This document shows positions 40,301-52,300 of a stretch of DNA of 64,000 bases, in pieces (position 1 is the stretch's first letter; every line of letters begins with the position of its first letter). The position numbers were made by a program, and so were the translations under genes. Source of the stretch: Setaria digitata. Taxonomy: Eukaryota > Nematoda > Chromadorea > Rhabditida > Setariidae. Location of the stretch: contig RCAB01000187.1 in assembly GCA_003640385.1 (NCBI GenBank), forward strand, positions 1-64,000. Reading direction: 5' to 3'. The notes beneath the pieces were generated by a model, which was given only the letters and a program-made list of their open reading frames with translations, had not been told where the DNA came from and did not search any database.

Positions 40301-42250
40301 AAGTTCTAACGGCTTCAAATATTGAATTCTAAAATAATTTTGAATGACAAAACATAAGTCATAAGGAAGTTAAATTTGACTAAGATATGCTTACTAAAGA
40401 CAAGCTTAGAAATTTTAAACTAGTATGATTTGAACTTAATAATGAATTAATAAGATTCATTTGTTGTTGGATGTTACATAATTGAAAAAATATGAATTGT
40501 TGCAGAAAATTACTTGTGAGTTGTTCAAAAAAAAGCTAGAATAGTTTTGGAAAATTTTTAACGGAAAGGCTAAAATTTCTGAAATGTAAGTAAATGGTAT
40601 CTGTGCTATTTTTCATTTTCGAAGCATTTAGTATAAAATTATTGGAGAAGTTATTTGAATCATTTTAAAGAGCTGTAGCGAGAAAATTTGATTACCAAAA
40701 TTTTCAACTAATTCGAATCCGTATGGAAAACGATGAGCATGAATGTCTATTTGAATAAAAAAAAAGAAAAAAGACGATTTTTAAAAAAAATTTGCGATCC
40801 CAAATAAGTAAAAATGTTATTTCCGATTAACATTCCTTTTTCTTTCGTCGTGTCACTGCATCAGTAAAATAAATTTTCCAAACTTACTGAATTCTATTAA
40901 TCTAATTTTCCATTCTTTTTTTTCGGCTTACTAAATCATTACAAGCATTCATTGAAGTGATTATATTTAAAATTTAATGAAAATTTTAACATTTGATATA
41001 CTAATGATCAAGTATAGATGTTATAGACTAACCAGATAACTGATTATGAAAGAAAATTTTAGTTTATGACAGAGTATTAAGATTTATTAATGGATATTTC
41101 AATGCATGTTCGATTTACCATTTTTTTTTTTTTCCAGGAAAACTCAATCATTATTGTCATTAATTATTTGTAGCATATAATTAAGAAAAAAAAGAAAAAG
41201 TGAGATAGAAAGAGACTAAAATTTCCTCGTCTACTATTCGTGTAATACTAAAACGACCGAAAATGAATGCTTCTGATGTTAAGAATCGATTTAAAACTAT
41301 TTATTAATAATGCTTCTTTTTTCTTGGGATTGTCAATGAAAGGTACCAAGTTTAATGTTACTTTAAGTATAGTGATGTTTTTATGTTTCTTTTAATAAAA
41401 AAGGGACAAGTCCACAAATTAAGAATAGGAATTACTTTGTATTAATGAAAAATATTTTTGCCTTGTTATTGACGTATACATATATAAGAAAATATCATCA
41501 CTGAAGCATTAAAAGAATTATACTGAAAGGGTTATTATCTTCATCTTAATTTATAATTAGTACATTATTATATCTTAATTTATGATCACACATTTCTAAA
41601 AGAAGAAATTTTTTCTTCTTGATCTCTCTCAACCACAGTTTTGGACTCAATTCCTCATTGTACATTTTGGACCCATGTGCAACAATGTTTCAAAAAGTTT
41701 GGTTAAGCATTTAAATACCACATGTCAAATATATCAACTATTGGAAGTTTTTTAATCAGTTCTCAAAAGTCTTAAAATGTTTAGCCGCGATAATGCCAAA
41801 ATAACTTTTATCATTCTTTGGAATTATTTAAGTTTAACATAACAGCCTTCAATGAAAAAGCTTTGAAATTATAAAAGATTCAATTCATACTAATAGAAAA
41901 TTGTCGCCTAATTTATCATAATTCTGATAATTTTACCTATTCAGTTGCTGGATGTGGAAGTGATAAAATTAATCACATTATTAAAATTATTTCAACTCCC
42001 AATCTACTTTTTTCTTTATTATTTTAGCTTGCTGCATCGATCCTGAATTCATATAATCACACTTTGCAAGTTCCTGATCAAATTACTCAATCAGATTACA
42101 ATTTATAACTTGAAAAAGCGAAATTAATAATTTCTAATTTACACCAAGTTGAACATTTTCTGAGGGATACATAGAAGCAAGTCTACGTCAGATCTTCCAA
42201 TAAAAATTCGTATCTTTCCAAATAGGAATTATTTTTTATTGAATTTTTTC

Positions 42251-42754
42251 TTTTTTTTTAACAAAACTACAAATCGTTTTCCTTTTCAGAGCAAAAAAGT
42301 AGAGAAGACAAAACAGAAAATATGTCATTAAATCATTTTGCCACTTATTGTCACATTTGTTAGCTCGTTCCAATTCACTGATTGTCTGTAATCAGTATAA
42401 GTAGCCTTCCTAATCACTACCACCACCAACAACAACAGCTATTACTACAAGTACACCACTTCATATGTCAAAACATGTTGAATAAATCTAATTAAAAAAA
42501 ATNTTTTTTTTAACAAAACTACAAATCGTTTTCCTTTTCAGAGCAAAAAAGCAGAGAAGACAAAACAGAAAATATGTCATTAAATCATTTTGCCACTTAT
42601 TGTCACATTTGTTAGCTCGTTCCAATTCACTGATTGTCTGTAATCAGTATAAGTAGCCTTCCTAATCACTACCACCACCAACAACAACAGCTATTACTAC
42701 AAGTACACCACTTCATATGTCAAAACATGTTGAATAAATCTAATTAAAAAAAAT
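42251..42754 (+). repeat. About 251-bp direct duplication around a single N
   Basis: The segment TTTTTTTTAACAAAACTACA... at 42251-42502 recurs at 42504-42754, separated only by N at 42503. I noticed one difference, GTAGAGAAG versus GCAGAGAAG. A single-base gap plus near-identity suggests overlapping contig ends or two alleles placed in tandem by the assembler. Confidence 0.8.
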
Positions 42755-43403
42755 AGATATTTCGAAAACAAAATGAGTAAACATTTGAATGGTGTGATGA
42801 TGCCTTCCTATTTTCATGCAAACATATGGACCATTACGAAAGCCTATATTTAATCTTCAATTGAATTACCTATGCTTCAACAGCAGTGAAGCATTTAAGT
42901 TAGAAGCACTAGGCTCTAGGCACTACGCAATAGACATCATTAAACACTCAATCAGAAAGGCCTAGCTTAAGTACCTCCTTGTATTGCTGATCCCTCCTAT
43001 TCGCAGCATATACTAAATTTAGGCTAAAGCTTTTCAACCTTCTCAATTATACCAACATCTTGCTGTTGCTATTTGAATGAAATGAAATGAAAAATTGAAA
43101 ATAATTTAATGATGAAAGAAGCTTGGAAGAATACTGCAATTAAATGCAAACTGTAAAATTTTTAATATTTCTCAAAATGGAACTCTCTGGAAATTGGCCA
43201 GAATGAAGGACAAAAACTGTTTCAGTTTAAAACAGAAAGAAAATTGAGAAAAAGTTCTACGGCATATGCTCTTAGAAGTTTCCACTAACATTTTATTAAG
43301 AAAGCCATTGTAGTGACATTTTTTCGAACTTGTCAATGTGAGAAACTTTTTTTTAAAGCAGAGTCAGACTGGGCACTTTTTTTTTTTTTTTTTGTTGCTT
43401 CAG

Positions 43404-43558
43404 TAATCATATTGTCAAATAAGCACGAGCGCAATAAGCGCATTTGGAGAGAAAAAAAAAAAGAAATAAACGAAAATGAAGAAAACTTTTTCAGCTCAAT
43501 AAAAGATCAAATCAATCAACTTACAGAGGCTGTGAATGTCCTCTTTGGTTTAGTATGA
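43404..43558 (+). CDS. Possible terminal exon of an unknown small protein
   Basis: A strong acceptor (long T run then TTGTTGCTTCAG, ending 43403) precedes an open frame to TGA at 43556-43558. The frame contains a basic stretch HERNKRIWREKKKE and then an amphipathic segment FFSSIKDQINQLTEAVNVLF that could form a coiled coil. The longer frame from 43313 would read the poly-T tract as polyphenylalanine, which argues that the tract is intronic. I found no convincing upstream exon or family, so this is only a candidate. Confidence 0.2.
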
Positions 43559-44718
43559 ACTACAATGAGGCAGAAAAATTACACTTGGGATTGACTAAAA
43601 TTTTGCTGTGAAACGATGGCAAAGAAAAAAGAAATTTGTTCTTTTTTCCTTTTGTTCGATGCTTTTATATCTTTTCTCCCTTTTCTATTCCCATCTTCAA
43701 TAATATGCTTATGAATTATATGAAATATCCTTTGGCAATACCTGAAACTATGTAGCGTGTAAAAATTTTAAAAAAAGAAATGCTATCTTTCCATTTCTTT
43801 TTCTTTTTAAAACAGAATGCAAAAATTCAGTTAAATTACCTTCGCAAGGAGCAAATTCAGGGAAAAGTCTAAAGAATGATGGTTTTTCGATGAAATATAT
43901 ATATATATATTTCGAATTTCAAGATGTAAAAAATCCTCATCTTTTTAATGTAGCTGATAAGAATTCTGCTGGGATGAGTATGAGAAATAATTAATGAGTG
44001 GATTAAAAATGGAAAATTTTCTAAGACAGACAAAACGTCTGGATCATTTGATGTTCTTTGATAACATATTTGATTGCAGGTATCCTTCTTAGTGTCTAAA
44101 ATTTATTATATCATGAAAACATTAATAAAACGAAAAACGACAACATTATTAATATAGAGCGAATTTAAACAAGAAGATTATCGCATACATCAAGAACAGA
44201 AAATTTCTGCACAAAAAGGTATCAGTATTTTCCAGTCAATTCAAAATTTCAACCGAAATTCTTCAAATGCAGGAAACTAAGGAATAAAAAAAAGGAAATG
44301 GATTGGAACAGGGTCTTACTAATATTATCGGCTGCGTTTAACAACGATTAAATAAAGAAGGCTTGCCTAGAAGAGAAATGAACTTAGAAATGCCTTGTCC
44401 GACATGCAGCAGCATCACAAATAAGTTCGTGAGCAATAAGCCAAGAATTGAATTGGTATACCAACACGGATAGATATCATCGACTAGCAGCTAACAAGTT
44501 CTAACCTTAGAGGAAGCGTTACGCCCATCTCAGATGTATTCATATAACGAAAGCAAGCAATATTTACTCTAAATACTCCAGAAAAAAAAAGCATACGAAA
44601 GGAACTACGAAGGAGGAAAATAAACTGTGTTTTATTCTTGCAGTATTCAGTTGCTGAAGCAGACAACCATAAGGAATGACAATATCGAAAGTAGAAATTT
44701 ACTGTTAGCTTATTCCAT

Positions 44719-45631
44719 TCAAAAAGCACCAGGATCAGGACGTGCACAACTACCACTACGTACGCCACGTGCACTATCAGCACCACGTACACCACCAGCA
44801 CCACCACCACGAACAGCACCACCTCCACGAAAAGCGCTACCAGCATGAACAACAGGACCACCACGTACAGCACTACCTCTCCAAAAGCCTCGCTTATTTG
44901 GTCCCCTTTTGATCGAACCTCGACCACGTTCGGCACCACGTGTTTTGCTCCTTTGACCAAGGGTTGCCATTGTCTGTTTAGGAGTTTTATGAATCTTCTT
45001 CATGGGTTGTGGAACTTCAATCATTAGTGCATCCAAGTTCATACTGTCCGGAAAAATTATGTATCGTACGTTGTTCCCTTAAAAAAAAAAAAAAAAAAAA
45101 AGGTGAAGAAATATGGAACCACGATTACTGAAATTTTTTTTTACAACTTATAACATTATTAGAGAAAGCAGTGAGAATAAGATCCACCTCGGGCTTGGGT
45201 TTTTCAGTATAACATTGATATCGACTCCCTCAGATTAACAGGCTGTATCTGCAACTGAAAAAGTTGAATAGCTTGTAAAAACCCCATTACCAGTTGCCTG
45301 TCGCATCTCTAATCATTTTCCCTACTCACTTTCGAAAAATGCATTACAAATAAAGTATGATGACACTTGAAGATCTCAAGCTAATGCTTACTGCTGGATA
45401 CCTCTTCTATTATCTCCTATTCTCAATAATTTCTATTGTAAGTTTACCTCTAATTGAAATTGCAGCCAGAGGAACAGGTTTCTCATTCTTTAAAGTCATT
45501 GAAACACCACTTAAGTGAAAATTCATTGCTATATCAACACCCTTAACAAAACCTGATATGACCGTACCATTTTTCAGCTCTATTGTGATAAATTTATCCT
45601 GTAATCTCATCAAAAAACGTACCAACTTCAT
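44719..45631 (-). CDS. Divergent Sm D1-like snRNP core protein, 2 exons, 180 aa
   Basis: Predicted Sm-ring protein for spliceosomal snRNPs, nuclear/cytoplasmic. Exons on minus: 45631-45448 and 45077-44719, split inside the Gly codon of SIRG. The Sm1 segment ([15 protein letters not shown]...) and Sm2 segment ([14 protein letters not shown]) are intact. Asn37 and Arg61-Gly62-Asn63, the positions that bind the Sm-site uridine in SmD1, are kept. By hand count it matches the neighbouring SmD1 at 39 of the first 62 positions. Differences cluster at residues 11-15, 22-24 and 41-44, while canonical SmD1 is usually very conserved. The C-terminal tail is about 60 residues longer than in the neighbour and is an irregular Arg/Gly/Ala-rich region ([12 protein letters not shown]). 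A TTTATT near 44632 on plus is a plausible poly(A) signal. Function beyond the family is unknown; it may be a specialised SmD1 or a decaying duplicate. Confidence 0.88.
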
Positions 45632-45639
45632 AATGAAAT

Positions 45640-45648
45640 CTGAAAAGG
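45640..45648 (-). promoter_or_regulatory. Probable SL trans-splice acceptor of the divergent SmD1 gene
   Basis: CCTTTTCAG on minus leaves an 8-nt leader (ATTTCATT) before the ATG. The in-frame Met at 45709 lies upstream of this acceptor and would add residues foreign to the Sm family, so 45631 is the preferred start. Confidence 0.6.
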
Positions 45649-46969
45649 ATAGAAAGGTCTTAGCAGCCTTCGATGAACTCAATCCGAACAAGACGCAGCA
45701 CAACTTCATCGTAAAAAAAAGAACAATGAGTTCCTAATTACAAACAAGAACCCTTCCAACCCTACTGTATTTTACAGCTTTAAAAGTGAAAGTATACTCA
45801 AAATTATCCACGGCAGAATCTTACTGTTACCAGTAAATCTCTTTCGGTATTGCCCTGTAATTTACTAACATCATTAAAAAAGTTAGAAGAAATCGTTAAT
45901 TCGATTTTTGGCCACCTAGTTTGAAAAAACTGAGTGTTAGTTTCAAAAAAAAAAAAAAAAATCCTTCATGTGTCTCACTCATATCTAACAGGTTTAATTT
46001 AGGAAGCAACTTTCTTCGCTGCAATTACATAATTATTGCCATAATTATACATTTGATGTCCCAACTGCTTGTAATGTATCGTGTTTTTAATAACATGCGT
46101 TCATCAAATTTCTAAAGCTGCTTCCAACAAATTCACAAATCCTCAAGGGTTCCGCAGAGAGAATCATATCATAAAATGAAAACCCTGATAAAAATATCGG
46201 GACCGTCATCATTAAACAAGAGATCATTCAAGCTTGTAGCCCAACTGTAAAACTGTATAAATGGGTGGAAGAAGTGGATGAACGACTCGAAAAAGGTTCA
46301 CAGCATCAATTCAAACCACTCTATTTAGAAGATTATTACAGTTGTATATTCATAGCCGGCTACGGTGTAACCAAATATTCTTGTTTGCTTGAAGTCACCT
46401 GCGAATACACCGCAGTTCGAGGAGAGAAGGATGAATGCTGATGCTGAATTTCTTTGGAGCAATCTTTAATAGAGATCGTAAAAAGTAACAACAAAGGACT
46501 GCAAGAAAAAAAAAGGCTACAAAACGATTTGGAACAATGAGGATAAGATGGATACAAATTTCAAAAATAAGACATGAAAATGTCAACTCACAAATTTCAG
46601 TACGAGATATAGAATATGTCGACGATTTCCGTCAACCATGTAAAATGTGATACTTTTTCAAATTCAAAAAGTATGAGAATAACTTACTTAATTGACGAAC
46701 ACAATTGAATTAACTGCCTAGTTTCTCTTTACAGCATCATAACTAACTGCGATGCACTTGAGTAGTACTTATCCTGTGTCCAGCCAAAAAGAAAATATGG
46801 GACATAGGAACATAAAGCGAAATTTTCTGATAAACGCTGTAAGTAAAGTAAACTGTGGCGACAAAACAAAAAGTAATACTGGAAAAAAAAAGAAAAAAAA
46901 ATTGCAACAATAAAGTTCCGCTTCACTCTGTCCGCATAAAAGATGATAATGCATATTAACAGATGAAAT
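45649..46969. other. Spacer between the two Sm D1-like genes
   Basis: About 1.3 kb separates the stop of the canonical SmD1 gene from the start of its divergent copy. It is moderately AT-rich, with no supportable coding exon. The short frames at 46360-46586 have no recognisable features. The spacing would allow either separate promoters or a loose operon. Confidence 0.45.
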
Positions 46970-47933
46970 TCATCGTCCACCCCTGAAACCACCACGACCT
47001 CGAGGCCCACCTCTACCGCGACCTCGTCCTCGACCACCGCGAGTTGGTGGAGCTCGACCACGTCCTCCACGCGCAGGCTTTTTACGTGGTTCGTCGTCGA
47101 CCAATAAAGTATCCAGAGGAATTGTATCTGGTAGAATTATATATCGGATGTTATTCCCTTAAAAAAAACCAAAAGAAAACTAACAACAAATAAAAACTTA
47201 AGAACTCTTCAAATTTACTTTGAATTCGACAATCAACCAAATTATTTAGACCACTCCAAGTTAAAGTAACATCCGGTAGCTACACTTTAATTCTGAGGAT
47301 GAAGCGAACAGATGTTTTTCAGAAATGCAGATAAGAAATTGGGCTAGAATACGGGATTAATGCTGCAGATAATTGTAATAATGACTATCAGCCTGTAATC
47401 TTTTATCGAATCTAAAGAATCTAAATTTAACATAATAACAAAGGAATTCAAACAAACCAAAGTTGGTTACTATTCTAAACGCCTCATTTACATGTTCATT
47501 GGGAAGTTTTATAATTTCAATCAACTTTATTCCTTACTACTTATGTGAATGAAAAACTATTCCTAACAGTCTGCATTTCAAGAAATTCCAAAAATTATAA
47601 TGCATACTCCTATCTTAATATTCTCTCTATAAAGTGATGTTCTCTGTATACACATCCTGGAGCTCAGCTATAATGTGAATAATCTACAACTTTGCTATAT
47701 AAACCATTTAGACGCAAAATATTTGAATACTAGCCACACACAAATTAACCTCGAATTGAAAGTGAGTCTAGGGAAACGGGTTCTCTATTCTTCAGCGTCA
47801 TTTTGACGGTCCGCAAATGGGTATTCATCGCTACATCGACGCCAACAATAGTACCTGTTACCAGTGTTCCATTCTTTAACTCTATAGTTACACTTTCATG
47901 AGCCAATTTCATCAAAAATCGCACAAGCTTCAT
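46970..47933 (-). CDS. snr-3: Small nuclear ribonucleoprotein Sm D1, 2 exons, 123 aa
   Basis: Core Sm protein of U1, U2, U4 and U5 snRNPs. Exons on minus: 47933-47750 and 47157-46970; the intron interrupts the Gly codon of SIRG. The protein begins [20 protein letters not shown], has the Sm1 NGT.. [11 protein letters not shown] and Sm2 [14 protein letters not shown] segments, and ends in a [20 protein letters not shown] tail, the usual symmetric-dimethylarginine substrate. Length is close to that of animal SmD1. The nematode symbol is by family identity. The start is set by the family N-terminus and by an acceptor 8 nt upstream. It is divergently arranged with the SR gene starting at 49320, suggesting co-regulation of two splicing factors. 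Confidence 0.97.
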
Positions 47934-47941
47934 CCTGCTAT

Positions 47942-47950
47942 CTAAAGAAA
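47942..47950 (-). promoter_or_regulatory. Probable SL trans-splice acceptor of SmD1
   Basis: Minus-strand TTTCTTTAG followed by an 8-nt leader ATAGCAGG and the ATG. The second AG inside the leader (AGCAG) is an alternative acceptor. Confidence 0.6.
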
Positions 47951-49309
47951 CATTGGGAACTTCCACACTTCCAAATAACACGTCGTGTTTCAACGCTAAA
48001 TACACGGAAGAGTATAAAGACTAAAAATTTTTCTCTGCACTTCTTGTGCGTCATCAGTATTACTTCAAAGATTTAAAGCTACATAAGCAAGCACATCACT
48101 AATACGACACTACTCTCGGTGCCATTCAGTAAGACTTCATAAATTTCACTGATCCACATTGATCAAAACAAACGACACGTCTTAAAATCAGTTTTTAAGA
48201 TGAATCAACATAACGATAACTGTACGGCGACACAGTAAGAGCATCATATAAATAAAACTAGTTGTGCATGAATACAGTGGACTGAGCGTACAATGATAAG
48301 GGAGCACTGGGACTTCGAACCGACATATTTGGTAAAGATTACCTGACAAAAGTAAATAATGGACTTATACATAAAAGTTATGTCAGTACTACTTTAGCAT
48401 CTACAGAGAATATAAACCATTAAACTCTTTGATCGATAAATAATTAGAAAGTTCAAAATAAAAATTATCACCACGTCCGCCATCACTTTCAGTATCCAAC
48501 TACGAAATTTCCGTACGCTGCGAAAAATGCATACACTGCGACGGATTATATTTGTTAGAATTCATCAACGTCTGAACTCTTCACAAACGATAACGTTGTC
48601 ATCGACTACCAGAAGACCCAAAGAACCGCGGGAAAGCATCTCAAAACCGTCCCGCAAAAACCAAAGAATCGCGGGAAAACATCTCGACAAGAACACACTA
48701 CACATTAGGAAACCAGTAACGTGTGAAAACTCCGCCATACGCATGCAACGCTTATGATCACATACCGTATCCTGCAGGCCGTTGCATAGCAGTGGTCAGA
48801 CAGAATGAAATGAAATCCCAGACGGAGAAGTCAACAGTTTTCGGATAACATTCGGGACTTCTGGTTTCCCAGACGTCTGGTAGATTTCTGCAGAGTTTTT
48901 GCCATTGTTTGGAAGTGTCGTGGTAACAAAATCACGTTCCACAACTTCGTTCGACTATCGCCTTATCAGTTGGTTGATTAGTCTGCATTGATAAAAATAG
49001 CTCAGCTGCTATAACGTGACTCTTCTCTGGTATCACAGGACTTTTCTCCTATGGCGCAACTTGTTGCTAACCAGTGACGACCCTTCTAAAGTTACACTAA
49101 ATAACCACCCTGCTGACTCATCGATATTCTCGTCCGGATCGTTTATGCGACGATGATAGCTGGTTTGAGGTGAAGGAGTGTGTGGGTACACTTCGTTCGG
49201 TATGGGACTGCTGGGCTGAGGTTGTTTGAGGCAGTAATTCCACAGGGCTCTGCTGGGTGCTGCGATTTCATTCTCCAATCGATCAGTGAATTGGTAGCAT
49301 ATATCATCG
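47951..49309. promoter_or_regulatory. Divergent promoter region between SmD1 and the SR-protein gene
   Basis: Less AT-rich spacer between two divergently transcribed splicing-factor genes. It contains a 24-bp element present twice (48619-48642 and 48662-48685), each with CGCGGGAAA, the reverse complement of the E2F-type site TTTCCCGCG. The 76-codon plus frame over 48527-48757 overlaps these repeats and is not convincing as a protein. Promoter status is inferred from arrangement. Confidence 0.55.
48619..48685 (+). repeat. Two copies of a 24-bp element with E2F-like sites
   Basis: Copy 1 at 48619-48642 and copy 2 at 48662-48685 differ at two positions. The shared core is AAAGAA(C/T)CGCGGGAAA. 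CGCGGGAAA occupies 48627-48635 and 48670-48678. Confidence 0.8.
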
Positions 49310-49317
49310 TTTTTCAG
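49310..49317 (+). promoter_or_regulatory. Probable SL trans-splice acceptor of the SR gene
   Basis: TTTTTCAG ends two bases before the ATG at 49320. Such a short leader is typical of spliced-leader addition in nematodes. No upstream exon is apparent. Confidence 0.65.
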
Positions 49318-49319
49318 TC

Positions 49320-52300
49320 ATGGGATCACGAGTTTACGTCGGACGATTGTCGTACAGAGCGCATGAGCGTGACATTGAGCGATTCTTTCGTGGTTACGGT
49401 CGCATTACGGAAATTCTGCTGAAGAACGGTTACGCTTTCGTGGAATTTTCAGATCGTCGGGATGCAGAAGATGCAGTCCACGATTTGAATGGTCGTTCGT
49501 TGCTCGGCGACAGGTTTTTTTCAGTTTAATCTTTTGAGGATGTCAAGAGAATCAGGAATGCAGTGAGCTGTCCATTAGTTGGACAGAGAATTTTGGTGCA
49601 AGTGTTCCGGGATTTTTTAGTCCTGCGAATTACTCTTTCGTGTGGATCAGTTGGACGGTTCTTTACTTAGGAAGTAAGATTTCCTTTTTCAGTGCATAGT
49701 TTTGTGTTATTCTAGAGTAATAGTGCAGAATGCTAAAAGTCGCCCACGTGGACGCGATATGTATCGAGAACGGATGCGGGAGCGATCACGTTCACGAGAA
49801 CGAAGACGCAGTCGAAGTCGGGATCGGAAACGAAGTCACAGCCGTGATCGAAAAAAAAGGCTTGATTTATATTACCATTGCTCCTTTCTATGTACCATTT
49901 CGAAGTTTTAGTAAGGTTTTAAAGCTTGGTGTCGGTCTTCGTATTAAAAATTTGATTCTGCTATCCCATTGGTTCTTAACAATCCTGAAAGGAAAGCTTA
50001 AGGACACATTTTGCATTAGGAAGTTGCTATTCACTTATGCAGGTGTATAGGAAGCGAGAGTAGGGATATTATTTGATTTGTTTCACCTAAATAAAACGTA
50101 TCTTTATAAGGAGGTAAATTTTAGAAGGCATTCGTCCAGTGAAAGTGAATCACCCGAAGATAATCGTCGTCGCTCATCGTCAAGATCGCAGAGCCCAAGT
50201 CCGAAGAAAAGTTCCAAAAAGTCGGGATCTGACAGAAAACGGAAGCGTGACAGAAGTTCGTCAAGTCGTTCACCCAGTCCAGATGTCAAAAAATCTAAAG
50301 ATAGACGTAAGGAACGAAAATATCGAAGCAGTTCTGAAAAGGTTTAATTCACTTTAATTAATTTTTGTTGATATACCAGTGATAGGATTAAAGAATGTGA
50401 AACATTTGAAATCACATAGAAACGTTTAAAATGAATTTCTGAAGTCCTTTCTAATGGTCTGGAGCATACTTTCCTTTTTATAATGAAATTTTATAATCCT
50501 TGGTAATTTTATATGATTCTTTTCTCACTATAATTTTTATATTTAAAAGGCCGCTTTTTGTCATAGTTTTGTCGCAGTTTGGAACGTGTATATGAGTGAT
50601 CTAGTCATGATCTGAATCATGTCACCGGATACTATTCAGAATCTTGGATTAGCCATGACATATATGGAGTGCGCATTTCTGGAATTTTCGGAGTAAGATA
50701 GAAATTTTGCAGGAAGGAAGTGTCGATCGTGGTGCAAATACTTTTAGCATTATTGTTCGTGGTTTTGACAACAAAGGAAAATTTGAAAAGGTTTAGTTAG
50801 TATTTTATTTTTAGATCTTCTCATTCCGTATAGTTCTTCACCATTCTGTTTGAGGTGGAACTTTCATGTCTAGCAAATCTCACTAAGTTGGATCTTTTCT
50901 TTACAGCAGTATCGTATGGTTGCCTTTCTCTTAGTTGTTGCTATTCAGAATTTTACAGGGTTGCCATGATTTTAGTCAGGATTGACGTTGTGTGCTTTCC
51001 TGCTGATAAGACTTTAAAGACTGAAAAATCATTGTACTTGAGGACCTACATACCCAGGATGAAAACAGTAGCTCTCGAGAGTTAAGTAGATTTAAGAGAA
51101 AAGCGTGTAACGTTGTGGTACCACTGTGTTAAGTATTGAAAAACAAAATATTCGGATTCAGAAGTTTGATGGGATGTGTTTTTATGCGTCACCATTGTCA
51201 CCAGCACATGATTATCCGAGTGGTGCATAATTGTGAATGTTGTGTTACAAACATCTCCCGTTCGTTCATCCATACAATTCATCCATTCGTTCGTTCGTTC
51301 GTTCCTATGCTCATTACGCACGCAAATCATCCGGTTCATCCAACCGTATCCAAATCTTGCGTATATCCGCTGTCCATGGCGAGAGATTCATGCATACATT
51401 CGGTCGACAGGCTGCTCAACCGTCTCATCACGTGACGCGCTGTGTGCAAACAACTCGTTTCGCAGCTGCATTGCACAACCCCGTATCCGTAAACATTCAT
51501 TTGGATCGTTGTCAATTGCTAAAGCACGTGAAATGCATTATTATAAGACAGCGGTACGCCGCATTGCTCTTGATTCTGGATTTCGATGGTTCTTTTTGAA
51601 TTTTTTCGATTTCTTTTCGAAAATTTCCCATCTTTGGATTTTTTTTTAATTTTCACCCATTATTTCAACGATATACTTTCAGCGCCTAAAGCATGCTGCC
51701 AAGAAATATGGTGAATTAACGGATTTCGAAATGCGGGATGATAATACATGGTATGTTTGGATTTTCATTTTACCCTTTTCTTTTTTGCGATTTAAATGCT
51801 AAGAGCTAGTGTATAATTTTCAGTAGGATTGTTTCAAACTTTTTTATTAATACTTCCATTAATGTAGTTGTGTACTGTGTCTTATGTGATATATTTGCCT
51901 CCTTTGTTTTTTTTTTTCATGGTATATAAGCATTTGAAAGGACTTGTAATTATTTGACTTATAAATGCTGTGCATGAATTCAGCAAGATTGAGAGCTAAA
52001 GCTAAGCAGCATGAGAGCGTAGTAATCACCTAAGTTAAAAAGTGTAAGTATAAGTGCAGTTAGTATTGTGTCCAAACTTAAAGAGATCAATGACATATTT
52101 ATGCAACTTTCTTATAATTCAGCTCTTCAGAGAAACTTTATTATTTCCAAAGGAACTATTTTTCAATCCTCATTACTTTTATTAGCAATTAGTATAAAAG
52201 CAGAAAGTAAATTCGGGAATAGCATAGCTTGCCAAATCCTTTAATAGTAGAAAATATCCATACAGTTTTAAATAAATAAATAAATATATCTATATATGTA

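Larger units (their letters stand above)
37377..44718. other. Intergenic region between amt and the Sm genes
   Basis: AT-rich sequence. It includes an (AT)n run near 43896-43910, the N-flanked duplication at 42251-42754, and one weak coding candidate at 43404-43558. The 89-codon plus frame at 39016-39285 has an unremarkable hydrophobic/basic translation without a recognised family. Otherwise I see nothing gene-like. Confidence 0.5.

Noticed and set aside
44627..44848. 73-codon plus-strand frame rich in Pro/Ala/Arg
   Set aside because: Antisense shadow of the same RG-rich exon.
44484..44960. 158-codon minus-strand open frame, valine-rich
   Set aside because: It is a shifted frame of the RG-rich tail of the divergent SmD1 gene. 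The GC-rich repeats keep other frames open and give the artificial Val-rich translation.
45632..45709. Upstream Met extending the divergent SmD1 protein
   Set aside because: It lies beyond the TTTTCAG acceptor, and the added residues have no counterpart in Sm proteins.
46729..47070. 113-codon minus frame at the SmD1 3' end
   Set aside because: Its first part is an off-frame reading of the SmD1 RGG tail, and the rest is 3' untranslated sequence.
48527..48757. 76-codon plus frame upstream of the SR gene
   Set aside because: Overlaps the duplicated E2F-like element; the translation has no recognisable features and ends before the SR gene.
49730..50050. 106-codon plus frame over SR exon 2
   Set aside because: Shifted reading of the RS exon continuing into intron 2; the RS frame is the coding one.
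51136..51649. Three overlapping plus frames of 99-138 codons
   Set aside because: They lie in intron 4 of the SR gene over TTCG repeats, have Ser/His-rich low-complexity translations, and have no splice-consistent role.
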